Notes under the pieces: generated by a model | Seen by the model: the letters and a program-made list of their open reading frames with translations, nothing else | Told to the model about the DNA's origin: nothing | Databases searched by the model: none | Position numbers and translations under genes: made by a program | In this document: in pieces, positions 43,135 to 52,514 of the stretch | Layout: each line of letters starts with the position of its first letter | Position numbering within the stretch: position 1 is the first letter of the stretch | DNA from: CAYMAI01 sp964388445 | GTDB taxonomy: Bacteria; 4484-113; JAGGVC01 | DNA length: 64,000 nucleotides | NCBI GenBank assembly: GCA_964388445.1 | Contig: CAYMAI010000010.1 | Coordinates: 16,629-80,628, forward strand | Direction of reading: 5' to 3'

Positions 43135-44607
43135 CTAATAGCTTGCAGCGAACACCGCGCGATGGCGCGCGGGCGCGCCGCTGTAAAAGCACTTTATATT
43201 ATCATCTTTTATTTCGCTTAGCAAGACTCTCACGGTCGCGCCGGTTCTTTCTTTAATCGCGAGTTCATCGGCATCCGTGCCGCCCCAAGGCGCCGCGGCA
43301 AATCCCTTGTTATTCGCGATTATTTCTTCGAGTTCTTCGATATTCGAAACCTCGTGCGTCCGCTCCGCAAGCGACGCCGAGCTGGCCTCGAAAAGCTGTC
43401 TTTGCGCCGCTTCGAGCCTTCCCGTGAACTCGGCCGCATCGAACGCAATATCGCCGAAATCCACTTTCACGAGCGCCTTGTCGCCCGACACGCGCTCGAC
43501 CACTTTCACGGTGCCGTTTTCCACGTCCTTCGGTCCGACTTCCACTCGCAAAGGCACGCCCATCATCTCGTACTGATTGAACTTCCAGCCGGCGCTTTGT
43601 TGTTCGCTCGCGTCGAACTTCACGCGCACCGGACGCCCGAAAACCGTCAACTTCGACAGCGCGTCCGCAAGCGCAGCCGCTTTTTCGAGCACGAGCGCCT
43701 TCGATTTTTCGAAAATAATCGGCACGACCGCGATTTGCACCGGCGCGACCATCGGCGGAAGTTTCAGCCCCGAGTCGTCGCCGTGCATCATGATAATCCC
43801 GCCGACTATTCGCGTGGACACGCCCCACGACGTTTGCCACACGTATTTTTCTATTTGGTCGTCGTCGAGAAACTTGATGTCGAAAACCTTTGCGAAATGC
43901 TGGCCGAGGTCGTGGCTCGTCCCGCTCTGAAGCGCCTTGCCGTCGGGCATCATTGCTTCAATGGTGTAGGTCTTGTCCGCTCCGGCGAACTTTTCGGTGT
44001 CGCTCTTCGGCCCGGCGAGAACGGCCATAGAAAGGTCTTCCTGCGCGAAGTCGCGATAGACGTGGAGCATCCGGATGACTTCTTCCAGCGCTTCATCGTG
44101 CGTGCGGTGCGCCGTGTGGCCTTCCTGCCAGTGAAATTCCGTAGTTCTAAGGAACGGCTTCGTCTTTTTCTCCCAGCGCATCACGTTCGCCCACTGGTTT
44201 ATAAGCACCGGCAGGTCGCGATAGCTGTTTATCCACTTCGAATACATATGGCAGATTATGGCTTCGGAAGTCGGGCGAATGGCGAGCCGCTCGCCGAGTT
44301 CTTCGCCGCCGCCGTGCGTGACCCACGCGACTTCGGGCGCGAATCCCTGTACGTGCTCCGCCTCTTTCTTTAGAAAGCTCTCCGGTATTAGAAGCGGAAA
44401 CTGCGCGTTCACGTGGCCTGTGTCGATTATGCGGCGGTTCAAAAGCTCTCGCACGCTTTCCCAAATCGCCCAGCCGTACGGGCGGAAGACCATGCAGCCT
44501 TTTACCGGCGCATAGTCCGCAAGCTCGCAGCCGAGCACTACGTCGAGATACCATTGTGAAAGGTTCTCGCTCTTTTTCGTAATAAACTTCTTTTCTTCCT
44601 GAGCCAC
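43135..44607 (-). CDS. proS: Prolyl-tRNA synthetase, archaeal/eukaryal type
   Basis: A 490-residue class II prolyl-tRNA synthetase, charging tRNA-Pro. It has KGCMVFRPYGWAIWESV, the class II motif 2 region RWEKKTKPFLRTTEFHWQEG and a C-terminal CFYSGAPARHRAVFAASY, all typical of the shorter archaeal/eukaryal-type enzyme that lacks the bacterial editing insertion. The start is GTG 44607 behind GGAG, since 33 extra upstream residues do not match the family. It probably starts an operon that continues into the HtrA-like genes. Confidence 0.95.
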   Translation of the reverse strand: MAQEEKKFITKKSENLSQWYLDVVLGCELADYAPVKGCMVFRPYGWAIWESVRELLNRRIIDTGHVNAQFPLLIPESFLKKEAEHVQGFAPEVAWVTHGGGEELGERLAIRPTSEAIICHMYSKWINSYRDLPVLINQWANVMRWEKKTKPFLRTTEFHWQEGHTAHRTHDEALEEVIRMLHVYRDFAQEDLSMAVLAGPKSDTEKFAGADKTYTIEAMMPDGKALQSGTSHDLGQHFAKVFDIKFLDDDQIEKYVWQTSWGVSTRIVGGIIMMHGDDSGLKLPPMVAPVQIAVVPIIFEKSKALVLEKAAALADALSKLTVFGRPVRVKFDASEQQSAGWKFNQYEMMGVPLRVEVGPKDVENGTVKVVERVSGDKALVKVDFGDIAFDAAEFTGRLEAAQRQLFEASSASLAERTHEVSNIEELEEIIANNKGFAAAPWGGTDADELAIKERTGATVRVLLSEIKDDNIKCFYSGAPARHRAVFAASY

Positions 44608-44796
44608 AACAAACTCCAAGCGCACATTGGCGCGAAAAACGGATTTGCGCGAGCCGAAAGCGCCGCGCAAGAGGATAAATATACCCAAAATGCCCCGCGC
44701 GGGCAATATGGATGCTCATAAGCTTATAGATGGGAAATTCACAGTAATTTCGAATACTGCGTTCTATTGTGTATTTCGGGGACCGCCTGCTTCTTT

Positions 44797-45210
44797 CTAA
44801 GCTCCAAGAAACTTGCTAATTCTTGCTGTGAGCTTTGCGACGACTTTCGTCTCGCATTCCCAAATCACCAATACCGACCATCCTTCTTTTTTTAGCAACT
44901 TGATGATTTGCTTATCGCGTTCGACATTTCCTTCGAGCTTGGGAAGCCAATACCCGGTATTCGATCTTGGAATTCTTGAATCAATGCATGACTTCTCCAG
45001 ATGATGGTGCCAAAAGCATCCGTGAACAAAGATTACCTTTCTCAGCTTTGAAAATACGAGATCGGGTTTGCCCGGAAGATCTGTTTTATGCAGTCTGTAG
45101 CGGTATCCAAGCGAATGCACTAGTTTCCTGACGGTCAATTCAGGCGACGTATTTTTTGAGCTTATTTTGCTCATATTGGCGCTTCGCCGATCTGGAGATA
45201 ACTTATCCAT
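44797..45210 (-). CDS. vsr: Very short patch repair endonuclease
   Basis: A 137-residue Vsr nuclease, which nicks beside T:G mismatches left by deamination of 5-methylcytosine. Family motifs are PDRRSANMSKISSKNTSPE at the start, LPGKPDLVFSKLRKVIFVHG with catalytic acidic residue, and FWHHHLEKSC. The start is ATG 45210, 8 bases after the restriction gene stop. It is the last gene of an AT-rich operon with a cytosine methyltransferase, which explains its role. Confidence 0.93.
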   Translation of the reverse strand: MDKLSPDRRSANMSKISSKNTSPELTVRKLVHSLGYRYRLHKTDLPGKPDLVFSKLRKVIFVHGCFWHHHLEKSCIDSRIPRSNTGYWLPKLEGNVERDKQIIKLLKKEGWSVLVIWECETKVVAKLTARISKFLGA

Positions 45211-45218
45211 ATACAAAG

Positions 45219-46082
45219 CTAAACGGCAAGGTCCAATGGTAAATCGCTAATATCCCGCAATCTATTGCCTGCGCACATTGTTTCCATCAAATCGATCAGC
45301 GCCTCATTTCTGCTTTCGATAACCGCGTTTTTCAATTCGTAAAGCGCAAAGTGATAAACAAAATCGATGTCTCCCGTACCCAAAGCTAGCGATGCAATCC
45401 GATTAGGAAAAGGCTCGGCGGTTATAACAGCGATATGCGGCAAATGCCCTTTTCGATTACGTATTAGATTCAATGCCTCGGACTTTGCGTTTTGAGCCCT
45501 ATCACTCCGGATAGTCCATTTGCACGAAACGCTGGCATGCAATATTGGCAATTCGGAATTTCGCTTTCTTATGCCGGACATTCCTGCGCTTGTGCCGTCT
45601 ACCAACAGCTTGGGGGAGTTAATTTTATGATCCTCTTCGGGTTGACGGTAAATCAAAATATCTGGGCCGATTAAATAGTCCGTACCTAAACTGGCTTTTA
45701 GCTCAATGTTTGTTCTTATTGCATTTACTACTGAATCCAAATGCTCGTATTGCTGAAATGCAGCAATTTCCAATCCTTTACGGGACTTGATTTGCTCGAT
45801 TGTCCAGCTGCCCGGCCTAATAGAATCAAGATTGGGAAATGTATTGCGCAAAAAAGCGGCGCAACATTCCTCGAATTTATCACCGGAAGTTTGTGCCGAC
45901 AATCTGGCACCCGTAGATGCCTTGCCTAGTTGAATTACAATCGAATTGGCAATTTCCTTGCTTAATCTGTTGTCTTTATCGGCATTGGAAGGAACTCCTT
46001 CTTCAGAAACTTTGAGCAGCGATTTTAAAATGCTCTTGTGAAATGCCTTTCGCTCACTGGAAATCAATGCATCTTCTTTCAT
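45219..46082 (-). CDS. NgoMIV-family type II restriction endonuclease
   Basis: A 287-residue restriction enzyme resembling R.NgoMIV, which cuts GCCGGC. Visible signatures are TGARLSAQTSGDKFEE near residue 58, GPDILIYRQPE with the active-site Asp, and the strongly conserved HASVSCKWTIRSDRAQNAKS with the catalytic Cys-Lys, then LIRNRKGHLPHIAVITAEP. The start is ATG 46082, overlapping the methyltransferase stop as ATGA, so the two are co-translated. The recognition site is inferred from family resemblance. The gene is AT-rich relative to the chromosome. Confidence 0.85.
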   Translation of the reverse strand: MKEDALISSERKAFHKSILKSLLKVSEEGVPSNADKDNRLSKEIANSIVIQLGKASTGARLSAQTSGDKFEECCAAFLRNTFPNLDSIRPGSWTIEQIKSRKGLEIAAFQQYEHLDSVVNAIRTNIELKASLGTDYLIGPDILIYRQPEEDHKINSPKLLVDGTSAGMSGIRKRNSELPILHASVSCKWTIRSDRAQNAKSEALNLIRNRKGHLPHIAVITAEPFPNRIASLALGTGDIDFVYHFALYELKNAVIESRNEALIDLMETMCAGNRLRDISDLPLDLAV

Positions 46083-47095
46083 ACTGCTGTTCCAATAAAT
46101 CGTGAATGAGAACTCGTAAGAGCACAAGCAATACTATGGCCAAGAGCGCGTGATACGGGAGGGGGTAGGGCATTTCCGATCTGCCGGTAGCTGGCGGTTT
46201 TTCCACCGCTAAAGCTCCAATTATCTGGAAATCCCTGAATTCGCGCGGCCATACGGAGTGTTAGGCGAGGCATTCCTTGAAATTCCGGTTCTGGCGCTTG
46301 GTCGGCAATACCCATTCCATCTACTCCCAGCTTCGCCCAAGCCTTTCTTGCCCGGACGGGACCTAGGTCTGGACCGCCGTGTTTTTTTGAGCCTCCAACA
46401 ATTGTAGGGGCGATACCGTCCGCGGCCTTGGACCACTCTATTGCTTTTTTCCAATTTCGTTCTGAAATCAGATCGAAAAGAAGCTTTCCAACTGGTTTAG
46501 GGGGGAGGCCACCTGCTTGGGGAGGCTCATATAAGTCAAATAAACCTTTTTTCAAGGCAACAATTGCCAGTCTTGCGCGGAATTGCGAAACACCGAAATC
46601 TAGCGCATTCAGCAATAACCATTTTGTATCGTAACCCATCTTATACAAGCGCTTATCTATTTGTTGCCGGTAACCGGCGAAGCGCGCATCCAGCAATCCA
46701 GCTACATTTTCAATCAAGATTGCCCTCGGACGAACCACGTCGATGATGTTTAATGCGTGGGGAAATAAATCGCGCTCGTCGTTTTTGCCAAGTTGCTTTC
46801 CTGCAACCGAAAAAGGCGGACATGGAAGGCCGGCAGCAAGCAAATCTACATTTGGAAAATCCATTGCAGGAAACTCCGAAATATCGCATAATTGGGCATT
46901 CCATAGAGGCCGGTTTTCAATCAAGGTGTTGATGCAGTGATTATCGTTGTCTATAAGAGCAACATGCCTAAAACCAGCCATCTCAAGACCGAGAGCTTGA
47001 CCACCGCCACCCGCACAAAGCTCAATGCTGTTCAGCCGAGAACTTAGCGGGATTCGCCCGATTCGCTTCTTGCCGTTGTTTTTCTGAGTACACAT
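46079..47095 (-). CDS. DNA (cytosine-5) methyltransferase
   Basis: A 338-residue C5-cytosine methyltransferase. It has motif I (LNSIELCAGGGGQALGLEMA), the catalytic PCPPFSVAG with its Cys, ENVAGLL, FGVSQFRARLAIV and the C-terminal QIGNALPPPVS. It protects the sites cut by its partner nuclease, probably GCCGGC. Start: ATG 47095 is chosen; a GTG at 47107 is also in frame, and neither has a strong ribosome site. It is first in the three-gene minus-strand operon, inserted between proS and the transketolase genes. Confidence 0.92.
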   Translation of the reverse strand: MCTQKNNGKKRIGRIPLSSRLNSIELCAGGGGQALGLEMAGFRHVALIDNDNHCINTLIENRPLWNAQLCDISEFPAMDFPNVDLLAAGLPCPPFSVAGKQLGKNDERDLFPHALNIIDVVRPRAILIENVAGLLDARFAGYRQQIDKRLYKMGYDTKWLLLNALDFGVSQFRARLAIVALKKGLFDLYEPPQAGGLPPKPVGKLLFDLISERNWKKAIEWSKAADGIAPTIVGGSKKHGGPDLGPVRARKAWAKLGVDGMGIADQAPEPEFQGMPRLTLRMAARIQGFPDNWSFSGGKTASYRQIGNALPPPVSRALGHSIACALTSSHSRFIGTAV

Positions 47096-47222
47096 CTCAA
47101 TTACCACAAGTCAACCACACTGCCGATTAGTAAGAAATAGACCAACTGAGCTTATGGTGGACTAATGCTATCATATCGTTGTGCCGCCCGTTTGTAAAGT
47201 ATAAATCGCCTCTAGGACAAAC

Positions 47223-47251
47223 TTGGCGCGCTCGATTCGGCATGTTATAAT
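47223..47251 (+). promoter_or_regulatory. Predicted promoter of the transketolase genes
   Basis: TTGGCG (47223-47228), a 17-base spacer and TATAAT (47246-47251), about 100 bases before the first start codon. Confidence 0.6.
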
Positions 47252-47348
47252 CCGCGAGTTTCCGGCGCGGCCAGTTTTCACCGCGCATGGGCTTGTTCGC
47301 CTTCGTTCGGGCGGCGGATGACCTCAATCGGCAATCGGAGAATTGTTT

Positions 47349-48233
47349 ATGACCGCACTCAATTGGGATGTAGAAAAACTTAAGGCGATGGCGCTTACAA
47401 TCCGGCGCGACGTTATCACCGGCGTGCACAAGGCGGCGAGCGGACATCCCGGCGGCCCGCTTTCCGCGGCCGACTATCTCACCGCGCTTTGGTTCCGGTA
47501 TCTGCGCGTCGACCCGGAGAATCCCAAATGGGAAAATCGCGACAGGTTCGTTTTAAGTAACGGGCATTGCAGTATGCTGAACTACACGCTTCTTGCCCGG
47601 CGAGGGTTTTTCCATCCCAGCTATTTAATGACGTTTCGCACCACTCATTCCAAATTGCAGGGCCATCCGAACGCGACCAAACTGCGCGGCCTGGAGGTGA
47701 ACACGGGAAGCTTGGGCCAGGGCCTCAGCGTCGGCGTCGGAATGGCGCTCGGCGCGCGGCTGGACGGGCTTGACGAAGTGCGCGTCTATGTGAACTGCGG
47801 CGACGGCGAACTGCAGGAAGGCCAGATTTGGGAGGCGTTTATGTGCGCCGGGCATTACGGCCTCGACAACCTTATCGTCATGATCGACTATAACGATGCG
47901 CAAATCGACGGCCACGTGCGCGACGTAATGCGTATTGACCCGCTGGAAGACAAACTGAAGGCTTTTCACTTCGACACGCTGGTCGCGGACGGCCACGACT
48001 GGGACGAAATTTTGGGCGCTTTCGATTGGGCTCATTCGCGCAAGAACGGCATGCCCAAGGCGATTATTTTTAACTCCGTGATGATGAAGGGCTGTCCGAC
48101 GTACGAAAACATCCCCGGCTGGCATGGCAAGCCTCCGGGATACGAAGACGCGGCGGCAATGCTGAAGGAACTCGGCTTCGACGAAACGCCGGAAGAAGCC
48201 ATCGCAAGCTACGGCGAGCCGAGGTTCGAATAG
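47349..48233 (+). CDS. Transketolase, N-terminal subunit
   Basis: A 294-residue protein that corresponds to the thiamine-diphosphate-binding half of transketolase: HKAASGHPGGPLSAADYLTA near the start, FVLSNGHCSMLNYTLLARRG, and the cofactor/metal motif GDGELQEGQIWEA with IDYNDAQIDG. Transketolase moves two-carbon units in the pentose phosphate pathway. Split subunits occur in archaea and some bacteria. Start ATG 47349 behind CGGAG. The partner subunit follows after 30 bases. Confidence 0.94.
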   Translation: MTALNWDVEKLKAMALTIRRDVITGVHKAASGHPGGPLSAADYLTALWFRYLRVDPENPKWENRDRFVLSNGHCSMLNYTLLARRGFFHPSYLMTFRTTHSKLQGHPNATKLRGLEVNTGSLGQGLSVGVGMALGARLDGLDEVRVYVNCGDGELQEGQIWEAFMCAGHYGLDNLIVMIDYNDAQIDGHVRDVMRIDPLEDKLKAFHFDTLVADGHDWDEILGAFDWAHSRKNGMPKAIIFNSVMMKGCPTYENIPGWHGKPPGYEDAAAMLKELGFDETPEEAIASYGEPRFE

Positions 48234-48263
48234 CCATCGAATTTGTGACTGGACGGTAACTTT

Positions 48264-49283
48264 ATGACATCTCTGGTTGGCGCGCCTATCGAGGCGAAGT
48301 ACGCAAAAGGCGAAAAGGTTTTGACACGCGAAGGCTATGGGCGTACGCTCGTGGAACTCGGCAAAGTCAATCCGCGCATCGTGGTGCTAGACGCGGACCT
48401 TGCGGTAAGCACGCTCACGAAATATTTCCGCGACGACCCCGCGACCGCGAACAGGTTTTTCGAAATCGGCATCGCCGAGCAAAACATGATGAACGTCGCC
48501 GCAGGGCTTTCGACGATGGGCTTCATCCCGTATTTATCCAGCTATGCGCAGTTCCTGACGAGCCGCGCGCTCGACCAGGCGCGAAACACGGTGGACTACA
48601 CGAACCTGAACGTGAAAATCGCGGCAGCGCATGGCGGCATCAGCGTGGGACAGGACGGCCCGTCGCATCAATCGATGGAAGACTTGTCGAACATGTGCGC
48701 GCTCGTGAACATGACGGTGGTCGTGCCTTGCGATTATTATGAAACCGTGCGCGTAGTGCGTTGGGCGGCGGACTATAACGGGCCGGTATATTTCAGGCTC
48801 GGCCGCGAGAAGGTGCCTATTGCGACTTCGGCGGACGACGTTTGGGAAGTGGGTAAAGCCGCGACTTTGGTCGAAGGAACGGACGGAACGATAATCGCGT
48901 GCGGATATATGGTTCATAAAGCGGAGGCCGCTCTCGAACTTTTGGCGGCGGACGGCATCAGGCCGCGGCTGGTAAACATGTCCACGCTCAAGCCTCTCGA
49001 CGAAGAAGCGATACTCAATGCCGCACGCGAAACCGGCGCGATAACGACCGCCGAAGAGCACAACATTTGGGGCGGACTCGGCAGCATGGTTGCGCGCGTA
49101 ATCGTGCAAAGCGAACACCGGATTCCTGTACGAATCGTGGCGATACCGAATATGTACCTTTCGAGCGGGCCGCCCGACGACCTGTGCGAAATCGCGGGAC
49201 TTACGCCGGAAAACATAGCGGCGAAGCATAGGGAAGCACTCGATGCCGCGGGCAAGCCCGCCGCAGCGAAAGTGTCGAACTGA
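48264..49283 (+). CDS. Transketolase, C-terminal subunit
   Basis: A 339-residue second half of transketolase, with the pyrimidine-binding domain (FFEIGIAEQNMMNVAAGLST, including the key Glu) and the C-terminal domain (TAEEHNIWGGLGSMVARVIV). It binds the other half to form the active enzyme. Start ATG 48264; GGACGG is upstream. The two genes form one operon. The C-terminus is short and Ala-rich. Confidence 0.94.
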   Translation: MTSLVGAPIEAKYAKGEKVLTREGYGRTLVELGKVNPRIVVLDADLAVSTLTKYFRDDPATANRFFEIGIAEQNMMNVAAGLSTMGFIPYLSSYAQFLTSRALDQARNTVDYTNLNVKIAAAHGGISVGQDGPSHQSMEDLSNMCALVNMTVVVPCDYYETVRVVRWAADYNGPVYFRLGREKVPIATSADDVWEVGKAATLVEGTDGTIIACGYMVHKAEAALELLAADGIRPRLVNMSTLKPLDEEAILNAARETGAITTAEEHNIWGGLGSMVARVIVQSEHRIPVRIVAIPNMYLSSGPPDDLCEIAGLTPENIAAKHREALDAAGKPAAAKVSN

Positions 49284-49409
49284 TTTTTTCCGCCGTAGCC
49301 GTTTACTTCTTTTAACGCAATGCCGCCGATAACCGCGCGCGCGGACGGGTATAAAACGCTGCCGCTCGAATCGCGGCGAAAGACGGGACAAATCGAGGAT
49401 GTGATTTCG

Positions 49410-50189
49410 ATGATAAGAGCGGTATTTATTTCCCTTGTTTTATTCGCGATTTTCGCGGGCGCATTGGAGGCAAAGCCGATGGGACAAGCGGTGCATTACG
49501 AAGAAAGCGGGACACGGCTCGAAGGCTGGTTCGTGCGCGACGGCTCGCTTGCCGAACCGCTGCCGGGCGTGATAATCGTCCACCAGTGGCGCGGGCTTTC
49601 GGACTACGAAAAAGCGCGGGCTGAAATGCTGGCGAGCTTGGGCTATGCGGTTTTCTGCGCGGATATTTACGGCGAGGGAGTGCGCCCTGAATCGCCGGAG
49701 GAAGCCGGCGCTCAGGCGGGGAAATTCCGCGGCGATCCGGAACTTTTCAGGGCGAGGCTTACGGCCGCGCTTGACGAAATCAAGAAGCAACCGGGCGTGG
49801 ACGTGTCGAAAATCGCGGCAATCGGCTATTGCTTCGGCGGCGGCGGCGTCATCGAGCTTGCGCGCGCGGGCGCGGAGCTTGCGGGCGTCGTGAGTTTCCA
49901 CGGCTCGTTCGAAACGAAAATGCCCGCGGCGGGCGGCGTTAAAACGAAAATACTCGCGCTTCACGGCGCGGACGACCGCAACATTTCGGGCGACCAGCTT
50001 AAAACTTTCGAAGACGAAATGCGCGCGGCGGGCGCGGACTATCAAATCGTCCTGTACGGCGGCGCGGTCCACAGCTTCACGGATTGGAACGCGGGCGACG
50101 ACCCGTCCCGCAATTCCGCATACAACGAGTCCGCCGACAAACGAAGCTGGCGGGCGATGTTGGACTTTTTCGCGGAAGTTTTCGGGTAA
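49410..50189 (+). CDS. Exported dienelactone hydrolase family protein
   Basis: A 259-residue alpha/beta hydrolase with an N-terminal hydrophobic signal (RAVFISLVLFAIFAGALEA). The triad fits dienelactone hydrolases: Cys in IGYCFGGGGV, Asp in HGADDRNIS and His in GGAVHSFTDW. These cleave lactones or esters; the exported form suggests an envelope or extracellular substrate. The start is ATG 49410 with GAGG 11 bases upstream; an in-frame GTG at 49401 is a less likely alternative. Confidence 0.85.
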   Translation: MIRAVFISLVLFAIFAGALEAKPMGQAVHYEESGTRLEGWFVRDGSLAEPLPGVIIVHQWRGLSDYEKARAEMLASLGYAVFCADIYGEGVRPESPEEAGAQAGKFRGDPELFRARLTAALDEIKKQPGVDVSKIAAIGYCFGGGGVIELARAGAELAGVVSFHGSFETKMPAAGGVKTKILALHGADDRNISGDQLKTFEDEMRAAGADYQIVLYGGAVHSFTDWNAGDDPSRNSAYNESADKRSWRAMLDFFAEVFG

Positions 50190-50200
50190 GCCGCGCTTGA

Positions 50201-51712
50201 TTAGAGCCGCGGAACGGCGCGTCTTTCGGCGGCGATGTCGAGCCGCGGGATGAATTCCTCGACGAGCGGCAGGTCGGCGAGGTGCACGGCGAACGCCGCT
50301 TCTAGCACGGAGTTCACCCAGTGGAAAATATCGTTCTTGCGGATTTGATCGCGCATTTTGCGCATCCGCTCTTTGCGCTCGGCCGCGCTCATCGTGAATG
50401 CGCGATAAATCGCGTCCGCCATGCCCTCGACGTCGTACGGATTGACGAGAAGCGCGCCGCGGCTGAGTTCCGCCGCCGCGCCCGCGAATTCGCTAAGCAC
50501 TAGCGCGCCGCTAAGGTCGATGTCGCACGCGCAGAATTCCTTTGCGACGAGGTTCATTCCGTCGCGAAGCGGGGTTACGAGCGCGATGTCGCTTGCGCGA
50601 AGGTACGCGTAAACCTCGTCCCGCGTAAGCGAGCGGTGAATGTAGTGTATCGGCACCCACTCTCCCGGAATCGTGAATTCTCCGTTGATTTCGCCGACGA
50701 TGCGCTCGATTTTGAGCCGCAGCTCGCGATATTCGGGCACGTCTTCACGGCTAGGCACCGTCACTTGCACGAGCGTTGCCTTGCCCGCCAATTCGGGATG
50801 GTTTTTCAGCGCGATGCGGAAGGCTTCGAGTCTTTCCGGAATGCCTTTCGTGTAATCCAGTCTGTCCATTCCGATTACTATTTGACGGTCGGGAAAATGC
50901 TCGTGGAAAAGCCACGCCTTTTCGGCTATTTCGCCGGAAGCCGCACTATGCGATATTTCCGCGAAGTCGATGCTTATCGGAAACGCCCCGGCGCGAATGT
51001 TCCGGCCGCGAAAGTTTACGTTCACGACCGAGCCCGTGCCGCTGATTTTAAGGCCGTTGAGTTTCAGCTGGTGAAGGCAGGAAGTGAAATTCCGCCTGTC
51101 GCGCACCGTTTGGAAACCTACGAGGTCGAACGCGAGTAGCCCTTCGATAAGTTGCGCACGCCAAGGAAGCTTGAAAAAAACATCCGGAGGCGGAAACGGA
51201 ATGTGTAGAAAAAAACCGAGCTTGTAATCGCATCCCATTTCGCGAAGTTCGCTGCCCACGAGCGCAAGGTGATAGTCGTGAATCCATACGAAATCTTTTT
51301 CCTTGCAACTCGCGGCAATCGCCTTCGCGAACTTTTGATTCGCGGACCTATAATCACGCCAGTACGCGGGGTCGAAGTTGCACCTCGTTTCGAATCCGTG
51401 AAAAAGCGGCCAGAGAATTTCGTTCGCGAATCCGTAGTAAAACCCCTTTATTTCGTCCTGCGAAAGCACGACCGGCTTTAGTTCGTACCCGGCGGCCGCC
51501 GACGCCGAGCGCAATAGCTTTTCGAGCCCTGCCACGTTCGCCGCGCCGGGCCAGCCAATCCATAATCCGCCGCGGTTTTTCAAAACGGGCGCCATAGCGG
51601 TAATCAGCCCGCCGGAGCCGGGAGTCGTCGTCCAGCCTCCGTTTTCGTTTTTCAATACGACCGGCAGCCTGTTCGACACGGCCACCAGTCTGTTCCGGTT
51701 TTCTTCAATCAT
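50201..51712 (-). CDS. otsA: Trehalose-6-phosphate synthase
   Basis: A 503-residue GT20 enzyme that joins UDP-glucose and glucose 6-phosphate to trehalose 6-phosphate. It has RLVAVSNRLPVVL, GGLWIGWPG, FVWIHDYHLALVGS, FFLHIPFPPPDVFF, GMDRLDYTKGIPERLEAF and the C-terminal LVTPLRDGMNLVAKEF, all conserved. Start ATG 51712 overlaps otsB by 8 bases, so it is last in the trehalose operon. It converges with the hydrolase gene 11 bases away. Confidence 0.96.
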   Translation of the reverse strand: MIEENRNRLVAVSNRLPVVLKNENGGWTTTPGSGGLITAMAPVLKNRGGLWIGWPGAANVAGLEKLLRSASAAAGYELKPVVLSQDEIKGFYYGFANEILWPLFHGFETRCNFDPAYWRDYRSANQKFAKAIAASCKEKDFVWIHDYHLALVGSELREMGCDYKLGFFLHIPFPPPDVFFKLPWRAQLIEGLLAFDLVGFQTVRDRRNFTSCLHQLKLNGLKISGTGSVVNVNFRGRNIRAGAFPISIDFAEISHSAASGEIAEKAWLFHEHFPDRQIVIGMDRLDYTKGIPERLEAFRIALKNHPELAGKATLVQVTVPSREDVPEYRELRLKIERIVGEINGEFTIPGEWVPIHYIHRSLTRDEVYAYLRASDIALVTPLRDGMNLVAKEFCACDIDLSGALVLSEFAGAAAELSRGALLVNPYDVEGMADAIYRAFTMSAAERKERMRKMRDQIRKNDIFHWVNSVLEAAFAVHLADLPLVEEFIPRLDIAAERRAVPRL

Positions 51713-52508
51713 CCTTTTTCACCTCGCTTTCGCGGCCGCTCGAGCAGGCGGCAAGCCAACGGCCGAAAAATTGCATCAGTTCTTCCGGCGGCCTAATCCA
51801 AGCTTCCGCCTCGGTTTCCCTGAATTCGGGGCGGACCAGCACTCCGAGCCCTTTGCCCTTTATCGCTCTGAAGGCGTCTTCATCCGTATCGTCGTCGCCG
51901 AGATATGCCGCCGCGCGACCTTCGTCCGCGCCGGAGAGGACGCTGAGGACGGCGTTTGCCTTCGTCACCCACCAAAGACGCATTTCGATTCCGCCGTCGA
52001 ATTCGCGGACGGTAAACGAGCGAAAAATGCCAAGTTCCTTCCATTTGGCGACAAGCGCACCTTTAATCATTTCAGCATCATTTGGCGACATAGCCCGGAA
52101 ATGCACCGCGACGCCGGACAGCTTTTGTTCCACCGCCGGTTCGCCCGCAAGTTCGCGCGCTGTTTCCGCCGCGCGAACGATTGCGCTGCGCTCGCCCGAA
52201 CTGCTCGCGCCTACTGCAACGCTTCCGTCCGGCATTTGTTTTTCGAATCCATGAAGACCCCAAATTTCCGGTATGTGAGTAGTTCGAAGAAGCGAATTCA
52301 CTTCCATGGCTCGCCTGCCCGAAATAACAACGATGCGCGTGCCTTGTTCCATTAATTCGATTATCGCTTCCCGCACACCGGGATAAGGCACGGCGCAGTC
52401 GCGATCTACCGTGAACGGAGCGAGCGTGCCGTCGTAGTCGAGCATTAGCGCTCGCTTTTTCGCGGCGGCGACTTTTTTCCAAAACGCTTCGGGAATTCCG
52501 TTTTCCAT
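51705..52508 (-). CDS. otsB: Trehalose-6-phosphate phosphatase
   Basis: A 267-residue HAD-fold phosphatase removing the phosphate of trehalose 6-phosphate. Motif I is ALMLDYDGTLAPF (nucleophile Asp), motif II IVVISGRRAME, and the metal site GDDDTDEDAFRAI. Length is normal. It begins 6 bases after treT and overlaps otsA, a tight operon. Confidence 0.95.
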   Translation of the reverse strand: MENGIPEAFWKKVAAAKKRALMLDYDGTLAPFTVDRDCAVPYPGVREAIIELMEQGTRIVVISGRRAMEVNSLLRTTHIPEIWGLHGFEKQMPDGSVAVGASSSGERSAIVRAAETARELAGEPAVEQKLSGVAVHFRAMSPNDAEMIKGALVAKWKELGIFRSFTVREFDGGIEMRLWWVTKANAVLSVLSGADEGRAAAYLGDDDTDEDAFRAIKGKGLGVLVRPEFRETEAEAWIRPPEELMQFFGRWLAACSSGRESEVKKDD

Positions 52509-52514
52509 AATGAC

